A program made the translations under genes and the position numbers. DNA of 64,000 bases from Lichenostomus cassidix (taxonomy: Eukaryota; Chordata; Aves; Passeriformes; Meliphagidae): the NCBI GenBank assembly GCA_008360975.2, contig CM039188.1, positions 28,981,944 through 29,045,943 of the forward strand. Direction: 5' to 3'. The notes beneath the pieces were generated by a model. The model searched no databases. It was not told where the DNA came from and saw only the letters and a list, made by a program, of their open reading frames with translations. This document shows positions 1 to 13,000 of the stretch, one piece after another (within the stretch, counting starts at the first letter, position 1; the number at the start of each line of letters is the position of its first letter).

Positions 1-481
1 TTGGAGGGAGCACTGTTGACTTTTGATCTGCAGAAAAAACACAATCAATCATACTCACCCCAAACCCCTGCTTAACATTAAATATGCCCTGCTACAAATC
101 CTTCTTCATACATCTTGCTTATGGATGAGTCAGAAAGAGGTATCTCCTTACATGGTAAAGGACCAGTAGTAAATGGGAGAGGGTACATCTCAAGCATTGA
201 ACCAAAGTCTAGAATGACAAGTGCTACAAGAAAATTATTGCTAGTAAGCCTGTTGAGAATGTCAGAACACATTAGACACTTTTCAAAATATTTTAAATAG
301 CTACAGCATTCTTTTACTTTTATTTCCCAATTCAGTCCCTTTCTGCATTCTCCAGAAAAGCACCTGCACAAAGCTCCTAACAATACTTTGAATATTCTCA
401 CCATTGCTTTCTCCTTTCTCTTGCTGGATACAACCAGGTTTTCGCATGGGAACGTCAGTCTATCAAGATGTTTCTACTTAC
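1..481. other. PARP14 intron, no exon seen
   Basis: This lies downstream (in transcript terms) of the WWE exon. Reading both strands shows no segment resembling the PARP14 ART domain, so the next exon must be beyond the window edge. Confidence 0.7.
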
Positions 482-1075
482 CTTCAGATTTATCAACACG
501 TAAAATGGATGTCTGTTTTCCTCGGCCGTCCATAATGTGCTTACATTCCATATCCACTGTGTATTTTTGCTCACCAATGGTGATTTCAAAAATATTCTGC
601 TTTTCCTTGTAAGCGTTTTCCAACTCCATATTTATGAGACTGTCGAAGGGCACATAAGAATCGTTTTCAAAGTATTTCCATTCAATTGACTTTTGTAACA
701 ATTTTGCCTGGGTCTCTTTCTCTTTAGCAACTTTTACCCTGAGGATCATTTTCTGAACAGCTGCAGAAGCCTTCCAGACATCTTTTGTAACCCCTGAAAT
801 TTCAATGGAGTTATTCTTCAGACAAAAACCTATTTTTAATTTCTTTTGAAGGTCATGCAGTTCTTCCTTCTCTTCTTCACTGAAATACGAGACAGACTCA
901 TCTACAATTTCTGTTTGAGATTGTTCTTTTGAAATTTCTTTTCTCAGCCAGTTTTCAGCTGCTTCCACGTCTCTTTTACTTTCACCACAAATCTGCACAA
1001 CAGCCAGGTCAATTTTCTTTTCCAAAACCACTTTGATTTTTTCCTTTGGGGAACGTTTCTCAGAGCCGAAGAACG
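482..1075 (-). CDS. PARP14: PARP14 exon 16: KH-like segment and WWE domain
   Basis: The exon is 594 bp, entered in phase 1 and left in phase 1 at GAAG/gtaagt. The first half ([36 protein letters not shown]) is KH-like. The second half ([45 protein letters not shown]) is a WWE domain, which precedes the ART domain in PARP14. The downstream catalytic exons are not in the window. Confidence 0.92.
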
Positions 1076-4000
1076 CTACATCAAAACACATAAATATTGT
1101 AATTAATAGTACTCTTTTTTAGCTGGTGCTAAACAGATTGATCTATAACCTGTACTTAAGTGACATCTACTTACATCCAACCTTGTCAAATTTCTTGGAA
1201 AACCACGATTTGATTTGTGTTATAGTAGACTTTTCTCTTTTCTGCAGGCTTGCATGGAACACACTCATGAGATGTGGCTGAAAGATGACAACTTTAACAC
1301 TTTTCACAGATGGAGCAGAATTCCTTCTTGCAAAGTCAGTTACTGCATCTATCATGTTGTCAGCTACCTCAGCTGGATTGCGGCCTGCCCCTCCTGAAAA
1401 AGTTGCAGATATTTTGCTATAGAAAGTGTTAATAACTGTTACAGATGAGTAAAACATCTTTAAAAGAACAGCTATGAACACACCCACAATCACCTGGATC
1501 ATAAACAGGCCAGGAATAATGTCAGGCTGGCAATTAGGAAAGGTTTCTATCTAACAGGAAGAGAAAGTTGGGGACGAGCTTTTCAGCAAGGGAAAAATGG
1601 AAGTTTCTTTTTGCAGACATGGCAACCAGTCAGGTTATGATGTGGACGATATGGCTTGGGTAACTAATAGGCCACAGGCCTGCTGCTCAGTGGCCCAGTA
1701 GCCAATTCCTCACTCAAAATTCAAGTCTAGTTTTATTCATGCAAGAATAAGAATAAGAATAAGAATAAGAATAAGAATTCATGCAAGTTTTATTCATGCA
1801 CCCACATGCAAGGGGTGCAGCTCTGGCTTCTCCAACTCCAGGGATTCCTACCAAACTAACTGAAAACAACAAGAGAAGAAAAAGAGACAATCTGGCCTTT
1901 TTGACAGGTTTGTGTTCCATCCATATCAATGTACAGCTGCTGGCCAGAGCGGCATCATCTACTGATTTCAGCAATGGAAAAGTAGTTTCCTGGCTATTCT
2001 CTGATGAGCTGCCCACACATACCAGGCTGCAGGTTCTTCAGGAAGCACAGACATACCTTTGAATCCCTGTTAGCAAGGAATGCTCACCCTGGAACACTCA
2101 TGCTCTTTACGTACTAGATCACTGCAAGGAGTGAAGCTTTCTAGCTTTCACAAGCCTCTAATAACACTTTTAAAGACTGCAGTTTCCAAATATATTTTCA
2201 CCAAATAATAACCCCTCCAGATAAATCAAACTCATCACTTGAGCCCTGAGATCAGCAGAATCACATGCACTGAACCCTTTCCAGAAAAGGGAGACACAGA
2301 CCTGTTCCAATTGCTGGGAAGGCGACAGAGGTGTACTTCTGTAGTTCACATATCTTGAGCACCTGGGAGACCAGCCACTTGATATCATTTTGGGCAACAA
2401 AATGAATTATTTTTTTGCATGGCAGGTTTCCTGCCTGGGTGATGATATAGTTGCTGCTACCTAGCTGGGCTGAAACATAAGTAGGAGAAAATAATCAACA
2501 ATTATCCACAATATAGATGTGTGCTGGTCCTCATTAGGAAATAAGAAATGGTGACAAATATGCCCCAGGTTAAGCTTCATGTCTCCTTCCATAAAGTGAG
2601 CAACCCCCTTGCTCAATTTTCACTTTCAAGGCACAAGAACTTAATTTATGTCTGTAAAATATTTGCCTCCTTTGTCAAATAAATTTAGTGTGTGCCTTTA
2701 TTTGTCAGGTTTGCTCAGTAAACTCAAGACAACATCATGCAGACTGGCACTCTGTCTTCACACACACACAAATATACCATCTACCCCATCTAGCCCAAAT
2801 TACTCTTAACCTGTGTAAAAGAAGCTTGTTTACCTCTTGCACATAATTATTTTCCTTTGGTTGGTCTTCCAAGCTGACCTCCACACCTGCGGATTTCCCA
2901 CTTCCCGTATTTTCTGGGGTTTTAAACCACATACTTATCCATCTTTACTCCTCTTTCATTATAGTTGCTGTTCACTAGCTGAATTTGGCCTACAAATAAA
3001 TGCCTCTTCTGAGGCAGGAACCCAGTGCTAATGAGTTACTAGTTAGGCCAACAGCAAACATTTTCTCACTGAGAAATAACAGGAGGAGTTGCAGTTACAC
3101 AGTTGTTTCCAGTGAGAGATGGCTTCTCTATCAATATTTTTGTCAACATCACCCCTTGCTCATGGCTCTGTTTGATGTTGACTCTGTTTTTGTCATGGAA
3201 ATCTTTTTTGGAATAAGAGGATGTAATAACTGATAGATTTAGATCTTCATGTATGCTTAGAAGCTGTCTCCCCTTGAAGATTTTTCTTTTCCTCATTAGA
3301 TGTTTTACAAATACCACATTAACTGATTAAAAACTAGCTGCTGTAACACAGTGCATAATACAGATGGAACTACCGTGGTCAGTACTGAGAAAGTATTCCA
3401 AGAGATTCCCTGCTATGCATTAACACCTTTGGAAAGGTCAGAAATGTTGTACCATACCTTGTACAGTACATTCGTCTTCAACTGCTTTTCCAGCACCATT
3501 CAGAATTGCTCTGGAGACACCTTAGAAGAGAAGAGGAACATGAATCCACTGTCACCACTGTTTCTGCTTCTCTAAAGTCCCATCTGAGGCAGAACTGTAT
3601 GCCTCATCACATCTAAAATCTCAATTCTGATAACATTACAGATTATAAATGAAGAACATTGCAGCCAAAATTTTGGCCTTATATGATTCTTAATTCAAAC
3701 TGATGTTTAAAGTACCTAACAAGCTCCACTAAGGTCAAAACCTCATGGAGGTTGTTCTTCTCCTTTAGTCCAAGAAGTGTTCTATAAAGAGATTCTATAT
3801 TCAAAGAAAATGATTCATTTCCCTTTCTGCAAGAGAGTCTTAAACATGCCATCCTGTGACATAGATTACCAAGAGAATAAAGTTTCAGACACTTCCTAAT
3901 TGAACTTTTGTACCCTAAGAAGCAAAACAGAAACTACACTGTGAAACAAATCAAAGAGTTTAAGGCATTGAATACTTCCTCCTCTTCTTTCCCAGCCCTT

Positions 4001-7000
4001 CCAAGCACACATACTTTTTTCATGCACAATATCAATTAAAATACCTGCTTTGAGGCTGAAGGTTTGGTTTGTTATGTTTACAATGACATCTACCTCCTCC
4101 TTGGTAATATCACCTTCTGCCACCCGGAATATGATGGAGCCCATTGTCACTTCAAGCACATTGTGTTCTGAGTTTGAAGAGACAGAAGAAAAAGTTGAAG
4201 GAAAGAAATACAGACCCTGAGCAGAAGGGAGTGATGATGTAAAAGATGAGGGACTTTTTCATGGGTGCAATGCCTACAGAGACACAGCTACAGACTCAGC
4301 CTGTGAAGAAGATTGCCTGCCGTGCTAACTGAAAATCATTCCTTCTCACAGGAGTCTTTACTCAACCTGCACTCATTCCCATCATTTCTATTCATGGCAG
4401 GATAGCAGGGAAAATGCGTTTTGCTGCACACCTGGTATGCAGACACTATTTAGGGACATTTTACCATATAAGTCTTTGGAAAACTCCAATGTAAGAGAGC
4501 AGAAAACTTTCCAAGTCTCACTCCTTTGCTCCTGTGTCTCACAGAGTCTCCAGGCAGGTTCTCTACTGCATGAAAAGGTGGAACTTTCTACCCATGTGTC
4601 ATTTGTAAAATCATAATTAATTTTCAACATGTAACTCATTTTTTTACAGGCAGCAGTTCCATTAAGATGGATAACACCAAAGATATTTTGGTTTGGTTTT
4701 GGTATTCATCTGAACTTGTGAAAGATTTAAGAGTATTCCAAAGAGGCCACTTTAGCACACATAAGACTTTAGCACACATAACTAGGAACTCAGCTGCTTT
4801 CCCAGGACAGAGGAGGACACTGACTTGTTCACAGTTTAATCTAGTGCTGCACAATAAAAGAAAAAGCCTTGCTTATGCCATTGACACCTTATAGCTTCTG
4901 TATAGCCTCCAGTTTGTAGGGGCACTGTCCAGATAAGGAAACACAGGTACACTTCTTTCCTTAGCATCTCTAACACAGTTTCAGATGTAACAGACACTTG
5001 GCCTCAAAATACTGCCCTTACAGCAGCCACTCAGACTTTGGGAATGAAATGCTCACCAAACAAGTACCTAAACATTTATAATGAATGCATTCCCTGGAAA
5101 ACTTTAAAAAATGAAAAAAAAATCAGTAGGCACACAGCTTCTGTGAAACAAGCTTACCTGTGCTTTGGCTAGCCTCATCTAGAGAAGGTGTCTGCATTTT
5201 AAGAGCTGCAGATCTTCTTTCAAGTGCATCTGAAAATTCCTAGAGAAGGAAATTACAATCAACCCCTGTAGAAGACTTTACACAGAAGAAATAAAGGTTT
5301 GAAAAGCAAAGCTAAAAAATGTTTAGAAAGAGGTAAATGCAAATTACCTCATGTCATCTGCCACAATGCTGATGTCAAGGCCTGACACATGTTGTTCTCA
5401 GAGAGCAAGGCTGTTCAGTGTAAGCAGCACAGAGAGTTACAAATAACTGAGTCAAAGCCCTAGTTACCATTCCACAGGGACACAGCAGCAGAAGGCATCC
5501 TTACACTGAGTGAGTAGTTTAACTCAGCTCTCACAGGTGATGCCACCCTTCTCTATGCACAATAGCTCAGGCTTTCAGGCAGGAGCCTTCAAGTTTAGCC
5601 TTTCAAAGCGTGTTAGCTCTTGCACAAAGTACAGAAGACAACAGATGTAGAAACACTTATCTGGACATCAATTCACAGCGTGACTGCTCTCTTTCAGTGT
5701 GAAATGAGTAACTTGAGTGCGGATAGAGAAAATTTATGCCAATGTGACACTGAAGAAAAGGGGATGCAGAATACTGATATGTTTCTACAGGAGAAGTTTA
5801 CCAGCACAGCAATCCTAGCACAATTATTTCTCCTAAAAAGACATCAGCACTCCATTAAAACCACACCTCTTTTCCAAGGGTGTAGGCACTGATGCAGGAA
5901 TTATAGCAGATTTGTCTGACCTACGGACTGAAGAATTAGGCGAATCATGAGATAAAGAGTAATTACACTTTTGGCTGTATTATTTCCAGGACATAGAAAA
6001 GGATAGGAAGGGAGCAGGATTGCACAGGATAGGTGGGTGACCATGAGGGGTAGAATCAAAAATAGAACTTTTAGTATAGACAAGAGAGAGTGTAAGCAAA
6101 TATTTTCTTTAGTGTAAGAACAAACACCTTATAGATTCTTTGAAGATCATCATATAGCCAAGTATCATGAGATAGACCCAAGTATACAAGCACATAATAG
6201 AGAGAGGAAAACACAGTAACTCACCTCAATATTAGCTGTGTCTTTTGGATGCAACAGAAAGTGAACTTCTTCAAGAGAATTTAGTCTGTTTTTGCTACTG
6301 AATTCAAACACTTTGTCAAACAATAATTCAGCAACAACAGAGCTTGGGAATCCTAAATTCCCTGTCCCAATTGCTGGAAAAGTAATGGATTTCAAAGACA
6401 GTTCCTCAGCAATCTCCAGGCATTTTGTGACTGTGTTACCCAGGACCTGTAAAACACAATTATTTTTTCAGTTACTGGAGATAATTTTTTCCCTACTATG
6501 TGCAATGTAACACTGGCCCTTTTAGCTATCTCTTGGTATTAAAATGCAATTAATTGCATACACAAGGATTTCACAAAGAATTTATTAGTCAACAAGGGAT
6601 CGGCCCCACAGTTAAAAAAGAACAGGTTAAACTCTCTCATCTTCTATGACACTGTCCCCCATTTCAAAAGAAAAGTGGCATTAAACATACTATAAATCCC
6701 AGACAAATTCAGGCAAATAAAAACCCTTTTACCTTTGAAGATGAGTCCTTCGGGAACCACTTATCTAGTACAACATGAAGCACAACACTGCAGTCTAGAT
6801 TGTAACCTTTTGTTTTCAACACAGATCCTTCTTCAAGTTTTCTTCCTAGGCCTTCTTTTTTCAAGCCTGCCTGAAGCATTGGCCCTGCCTTGCTCAGCAA
6901 AGCTTTAGCAAGTGGCCCTTTGTCAAGCTGGAGATCTTTGGGAACACTGATGACGACAACGGATGTCTGAAACACACACAAGCAAAAACTCCAGCTTGTA

Positions 7001-10000
7001 AGCATCAAATTTCATGTCAGTGTCATCCTCAAATGTCTGTGTCAATGCTGCCTTGAGAGCACCTGGAAGCACCAGCCACTCTCCCAGAGCAGGGCATTTG
7101 TTTTAATCAACACTGAGTACCCTCTTGCTTTTGCACTAGTACCACCCTCTCAGAATCAAGATTTCTGAAATGGTCAGTGCTGCCTGAAGATGGTTCCTGC
7201 CCAGCAAGGAAGGATCAGGAGGGCTTGGAGCCCAGAAAGATTCCTGCTGACCACCATTGCTGTAATGTACCATGCACCACAGGGATCTCTGGAGCTACAA
7301 CAAAGCTGTCTGGACATTAATATGCTCAGTAGGGAGCCCTGTTTGAACAGGGATGTTGGACTGGATGACCTCCAGTGGGCCCTTCCAACCTTAACTGTTC
7401 TGCAACTCTGTGATCTGCATACCTCTGCATTAATAGATGACAAAATGCAGTGCTGCACAGCCATCTGTACCTACCATGTAAGACAGTAATAGCAATTCTT
7501 GTTATCAGCAGGGATAGCCAATTTCAGTAACATGTAAACACGCAACATTGCCAATTACACATGATGGTCAACAGCTGGTAGTTTATTGGTTTTGTGTTTG
7601 TTTGTTTTTAAAAAAGACACAAAACCACTTGATATTTCAATAGGAGATAATTTAGAACACTTACCTTAGCATCTTCAATGCTTCCTGTTTCCAGCAGGAT
7701 GTTAAGGCCTTCCTCAGTTGTTATGAATGGGAAGTTCTTAAAATGCTGAGGAGTTTTCCTCTTCCTAGATTGAGAAACTGTACTGGCCTGATGCAGTGAC
7801 GTGGAGGAAGGTGAAGAATCTGAAAACACGTCCCTAAATGCCTTGCTGAAAGCCTGAATGCCATCCTGTGCAAAAGCCACAAGATGAACCTCCTTCAAGA
7901 TGCTGTTCCCCTTGGATTCTTCCAGGGTCTCCTTGATGGAGGATACAATGGAACGTGTACACAGTTCCAGTGGGAAGGCAAAAATCCCTCCACTTACAGC
8001 AGGCAGAGCTATGGAACGACAATTGTACGTTTCAGCTAGCTGTAGACATTTTTTCACTGTCTTTTTCAACAACCACATGCACCTTTGTGATTCCTCGTTG
8101 CTCCACCTGGGCCCAACAGCATGAATGACGTTCTTGCAGGGCAGTTTCCCGGCGCCTGTGATCACTGCACAGCCAGGCTGGAAATCCCCATGCCTCCTCA
8201 CCAGCTCATCACACTCCTCTTGCAGATCTGGGCCAGCTGCTCTTGACAGAGCACCAGCAAGGCCACCTGTGTGTTTTAGCTTTTCATTAGATGCATTCAC
8301 CACAACATCAACAGGATGAGTGCACAAGTCAGCTTCATAAAGCGCTATCACAGTTTCACCCACGGTCACCTGCATATAGGGCTTGCCTCTCTTACTATGC
8401 TCTTTCTGTTCTTCCAGCTGCTCTTCTGGCTGCTCTTCCAGTAGGACTAAACACTTGAACTCTTGTTTTGCATGGGGGGCCAAAAGGTGTACTTCCTCTT
8501 TCATATATTCCTTGACTCCTGGTGCTTTAATTTCCACACGTTTATAATAAAGGCCAGACAGAATTTGCTCAACTAAGCTGACTCCCTCCAGCACTTTTGC
8601 CCTCTGCCCACTCAAGGATATATCTCCAGAGTTTTTGTGTGTGCTAAAGTCAACTTTCACACCTTTTTTATGTAAGCCAGCCCAATCATTGACCTTCTCT
8701 TTCTCAAAAAACTTTATGACTGCCATGGGCTTTTCTCCAATGACCCTTTGCACCTGTGTGTTTTCTTCTATAAAGTTGGAAACTTCCTCAAAAGCTTTTG
8801 CTACTGCTTGAGAAAGACCAGCAATCATGACCTCATTCTCTTTGTGAGTGACTGTTACAGCTTCCTGAGAACAGTTTTCCTTGGTTAGCATCTGCCATTC
8901 CTCCATTTGGAGGATTGACTTATCCTCCAAAGTAATACTTCTGTAATCCAGTTCCTTCTTTATTTCTTCCTCTGCTTTTTGGAGATCTTCAGGAGCATTC
9001 CCTTTCAGGATGATATCTCCCCTACCAAGCTCATAAAAGGCTATAATTTGTTTTGACATAAACAGGCTCTGTGACAGAGTTTCATTATCAATATGCTCTA
9101 AAAACTGAAAAATGTAAGGGTGGATATTAATTGTTTTCTTTACCATTTTGTGTATATGATCGAGTATTTCCCCTTTGACTTTATAAACTTCCTCAGGCAC
9201 TCCAGATAGGTTCATCCTCTTCTGCAAATAATCATAAGTTATTTGTAGGCCTGGGAACTCTGTACGAAATTTTTCTTCCAGACCACTATACTGTAATATT
9301 CTATATTCCACTGAATTCACTGTCTCTACTTTCAATTCAGTTCTTTGCTTTTCTCTTTCAATTTCTCTGGTGGCCTTTTGGATCAGAAGCTTCAGTTCTT
9401 GTTCAACCTTCTTCACAACTTCTTTTTCACCTACTAGAACATGTAAATCTTTGGAAATATGTGGGATCACCAGAACTTCATCATGGGGAAAGCTGTTTCC
9501 AATGGCTTCCCACACCTCTGTGCTTACTTGGCATTTAATTGCTTCGTATTTTGATATGCTGTGTGAAAATGCTGTGGAAACTTTTTCCTTCCATGTCTTG
9601 ACCAATTGAGATACTGATCTCTTCCGCTCAGAAGAAATAGCTGAAGGTTGCAAAGTAACTTTTGGGTCTGCACAGAGGGGTTCAGGCCACACTGGCACAC
9701 AATTACACTTCACCATTTCATGATCTATTGCCTCAGTGAAGCTACTATTTCCTTGCAAAAAATGCCAGATATAGGGATCCAGAGGCAATGTAATTGGATC
9801 TGGCTTCTTTATCTGCGGCCCTTCCTTTCCATATAGAGCTGTTTGCAGCGAGGCGTAGTAAGGATAGACAGAGATTGGTGTTTTGTTGAGTGAATGCTTC
9901 TTTGCCAGGATATTTGTTACATCTAAAACAAACAAACAACCCCCAAGTTATTCATGTCAGCACTTAAGATTTTCTCTTTTGTTTTGGGTTTTTTTCATTG

Positions 10001-13000
10001 TTTGGGGTTTCTTAAACTATATTTTCTATCTAATAATGTTTGTTACTTTTAAGAACATTTTTAGATTAATTTCCTCCTCTTCCCAGACAGAAATAATTCC
10101 ACATTTTTGAGGAATTACTTATTTTAAATGCCAAAAACTAATTTGAAGAGAGACAGTCAAGCACAGCAGCATACTCCTTTGGGAGGAGCTGTGCACGGTC
10201 TCTGCCCCCACTTCTCTTATATGCTGTACTTGAAGTGCCCAGCTCAGTAGTTGTCTGGGCTATTACTCAGCAGTATCAAACACAGTTCCTCTATTTCCCA
10301 AAAAACCATCTCTTTCCTTCAACTTCCCTTCATCTCTCCCCTTCACTGCAATGCCTCCAGCTTCTCCCTTGTCCTACACCTTCCACAGTCACTCATCTTT
10401 CTGTCACTGACTGGACAACCCACAGCACCTGCTCTCCAGCCAAAAAGCTGCCCAAGAAATTGTCCTGAGATGAGCCAGGCAGCACATGTTGCCACGGGCA
10501 GCTAGTGGTCATGGAAGTGACTAGGTGGGGGGAAGTCCCCTGTGCCCGTGGGGCTGTGCATTCTCCACCAAACTCAAACTGTAACCTGAACTCCGTAAGG
10601 ACCAGGGCCTGGGTGAAACAAACGATCCAGAAAATTAAAAAACTCTATGCCTTATGCTCAGCTGGTCCAAAACTGAAGCTTGCACTCCAGTTAGCATGAG
10701 ACCTGCTGGCAAAGCACCAGATCTGCTGTTTCATAAGGGTAAAGGAGGAATTGATCTAGAAAATCCACATTTTGGTCCTTCAATTAGAGGTTCTCAAAGA
10801 AATAAGGGCTCTGCATTTCTGCATTACCTTTTTGGTCACTGAATGTAATAATAGCTGCATCTTCATCAGGCAGCAGTTGAACATCCACCACTTGTGCACC
10901 TCCACACCTCTTATTTTCAAAGTAGATAGTTATATAGTCACTGGGTGTGTTGGGTGGTATATTTTCAGCCCTAACACTTTTTGTTTGCTCAAGGCACCGT
11001 GCAGTAACGTGTTGCTCCATTGCTCTGGGATGTTGATTAAACTTTTTTGCAAATTCCTCTGTATCTAGAAAGAGAAAGGAGAAGAAAAAAGGAAAGATCA
11101 AACTTGGACCTCTCTTTTCTACCGTGATGTTAGCAGACTATCACTATGTGCACTGATCAAAGCACTGAATTACAAAATCAGCCCAGAGGGGCCCACAAAG
11201 TTACTTCTTTCCACATATTCAGTATCTGTCACTTAGTATTGCCCTCATGTTTGATCACAATCTGTTCTCAGACCAAGTACATCCTGCATTGCTTGTTTGA
11301 AGTTATTGTTTGGGTTTAGTCCTACCTGTTCTTTTTCCTATCCAAACCAGAGCTAGCTCACTTTCTGACTTGCACTGGCCTCTATATCTTACAGATAGAG
11401 GTTATAGCATTAACTTTTTTAGAGTAAATCCTCCTTTAAAAGGACACAATATCATATCCAACCTTAAAAATACTAAAGAATATAATCCCAGCCTAATCTC
11501 ACTCACACACATGCATATAAACAAGTAGCTAACAAGAAAGAGCTTCAACTCTGACTCCTCCTTACCAGTATTTCCAGTAAAAGTAACTACAGCAGCACAT
11601 AACTCAGGTATCATTTCCACACTGAAGTCACCATTATACTCTGACAAGCCGCTAACATTTTCCACCAGCATAATTAACATGCAATCTTTTGTTGTCTCCT
11701 TCACATTTTCCAGCACAACTGAGGTGGAAAGCAGGGATTCTTCAGAGTTCTCTGCTTCACATGACTCCTGGAAAGTCTCCACTTGCCACGGCTTCACAAC
11801 CAGATCAATTTTATTCAAGCAATGCTTCCTTTGCAAAACCTCTTGGGCATCTAGTCCCAAAGAAAAATAGAGATGTGATCTTCCCATCACATCAGAGCAG
11901 CATGTTAAACAATAGCAATAATACACCACTTCTGCTTGGAGCAATGCTCACAAAGAGATCCTGCACCAGCAAAGGTCTGTTTTTAAAAGGGGGTTTTAGC
12001 AGTTTAACACCCACAACATACAATCATACCTTGCTCATCCTGAAAGGTGATGATCACTTCCTGATCCTTTTTGACACAGGACTCAATGGTTCCCCCACCA
12101 GACTTCCTTTTATTTTCAAAGTACATTTTCACAATCTCATCTTTTATTTCCTCCCCAGAGGCAGTGGTTACTACTATAACAGAATTCCTAGAGGTTGATT
12201 TTTCAGCTTCCAATTTCTCACACGATTCTGAAACAAGAGATCACACCCTAATGCCTTAGGCAAAAGTTAAGAAAAACCCAAGCTTCCGGTCTTCTAAACT
12301 TCCATGCCACTTTTTGTTCAGATCATACTTAAGGTCAAGAAAAAGAACAGGGTAAGAATCCCAAACAAGTTAAGCATATCACTAGTGGGAGTTGCTGTAT
12401 CACCATGTGAGGAGGAAACAGTTCATCACCAGGCAAGGACAGCAGAAGTAAAAGCTACTAAAGCTTCCCAGTGCTCTTCTGCCTGCACACGCTCTCCATT
12501 CACAGTTCCAGCCATTGCTGTGGGTCACCCAGGGTCTATCCATGCTGGCTGCCACTGCCAGCCCAGTGCCTGCCTGGGGTACACAGCTCTCAACCTGCTC
12601 TGGCACAGCAAGGCTGGGAGCAGCTGGGAAAGTCTGGGTAGGGACAGCCTTAGCCAGAACAAAGGCCAGCATCCACTGCTGCCCCCTAAGGAACTGACCT
12701 GTCTGAGGCAGCCAGTGAAGTGGGGACTCTAAACGGACTCATGGAAAGGAAAAAATATTTATTTCTTTTAGCCTGGGATCATAATTCCTACATAAATACT
12801 ATATAATTACTACATTAGAGAAACAAGCCACAAGGGTGACCAGGGCACTAGTGCAGCAGAAAGGTCCAGAAAACCAAAGCAGCAAGAATACAATGGTCAC
12901 CACTGGATAAGTGACACGCTTACCCATCTTCTCCCGCTGAGTACACACAGAAGTTTCCTTATTCTGGTAGATGGGAAGAGACACCTGGGGTTCATTAACT

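Noticed and set aside
78..404. 108-residue minus-strand frame that might be the PARP14 catalytic exon
   Set aside because: It has no ART motifs (HG, Y, L/E region) and follows the WWE exon donor directly. It is intron sequence.
12304..12732. 142-residue plus-strand frame in a PARP14 intron
   Set aside because: It is antisense, not similar to any protein I know, with repetitive Cys/Ser/His-rich composition.
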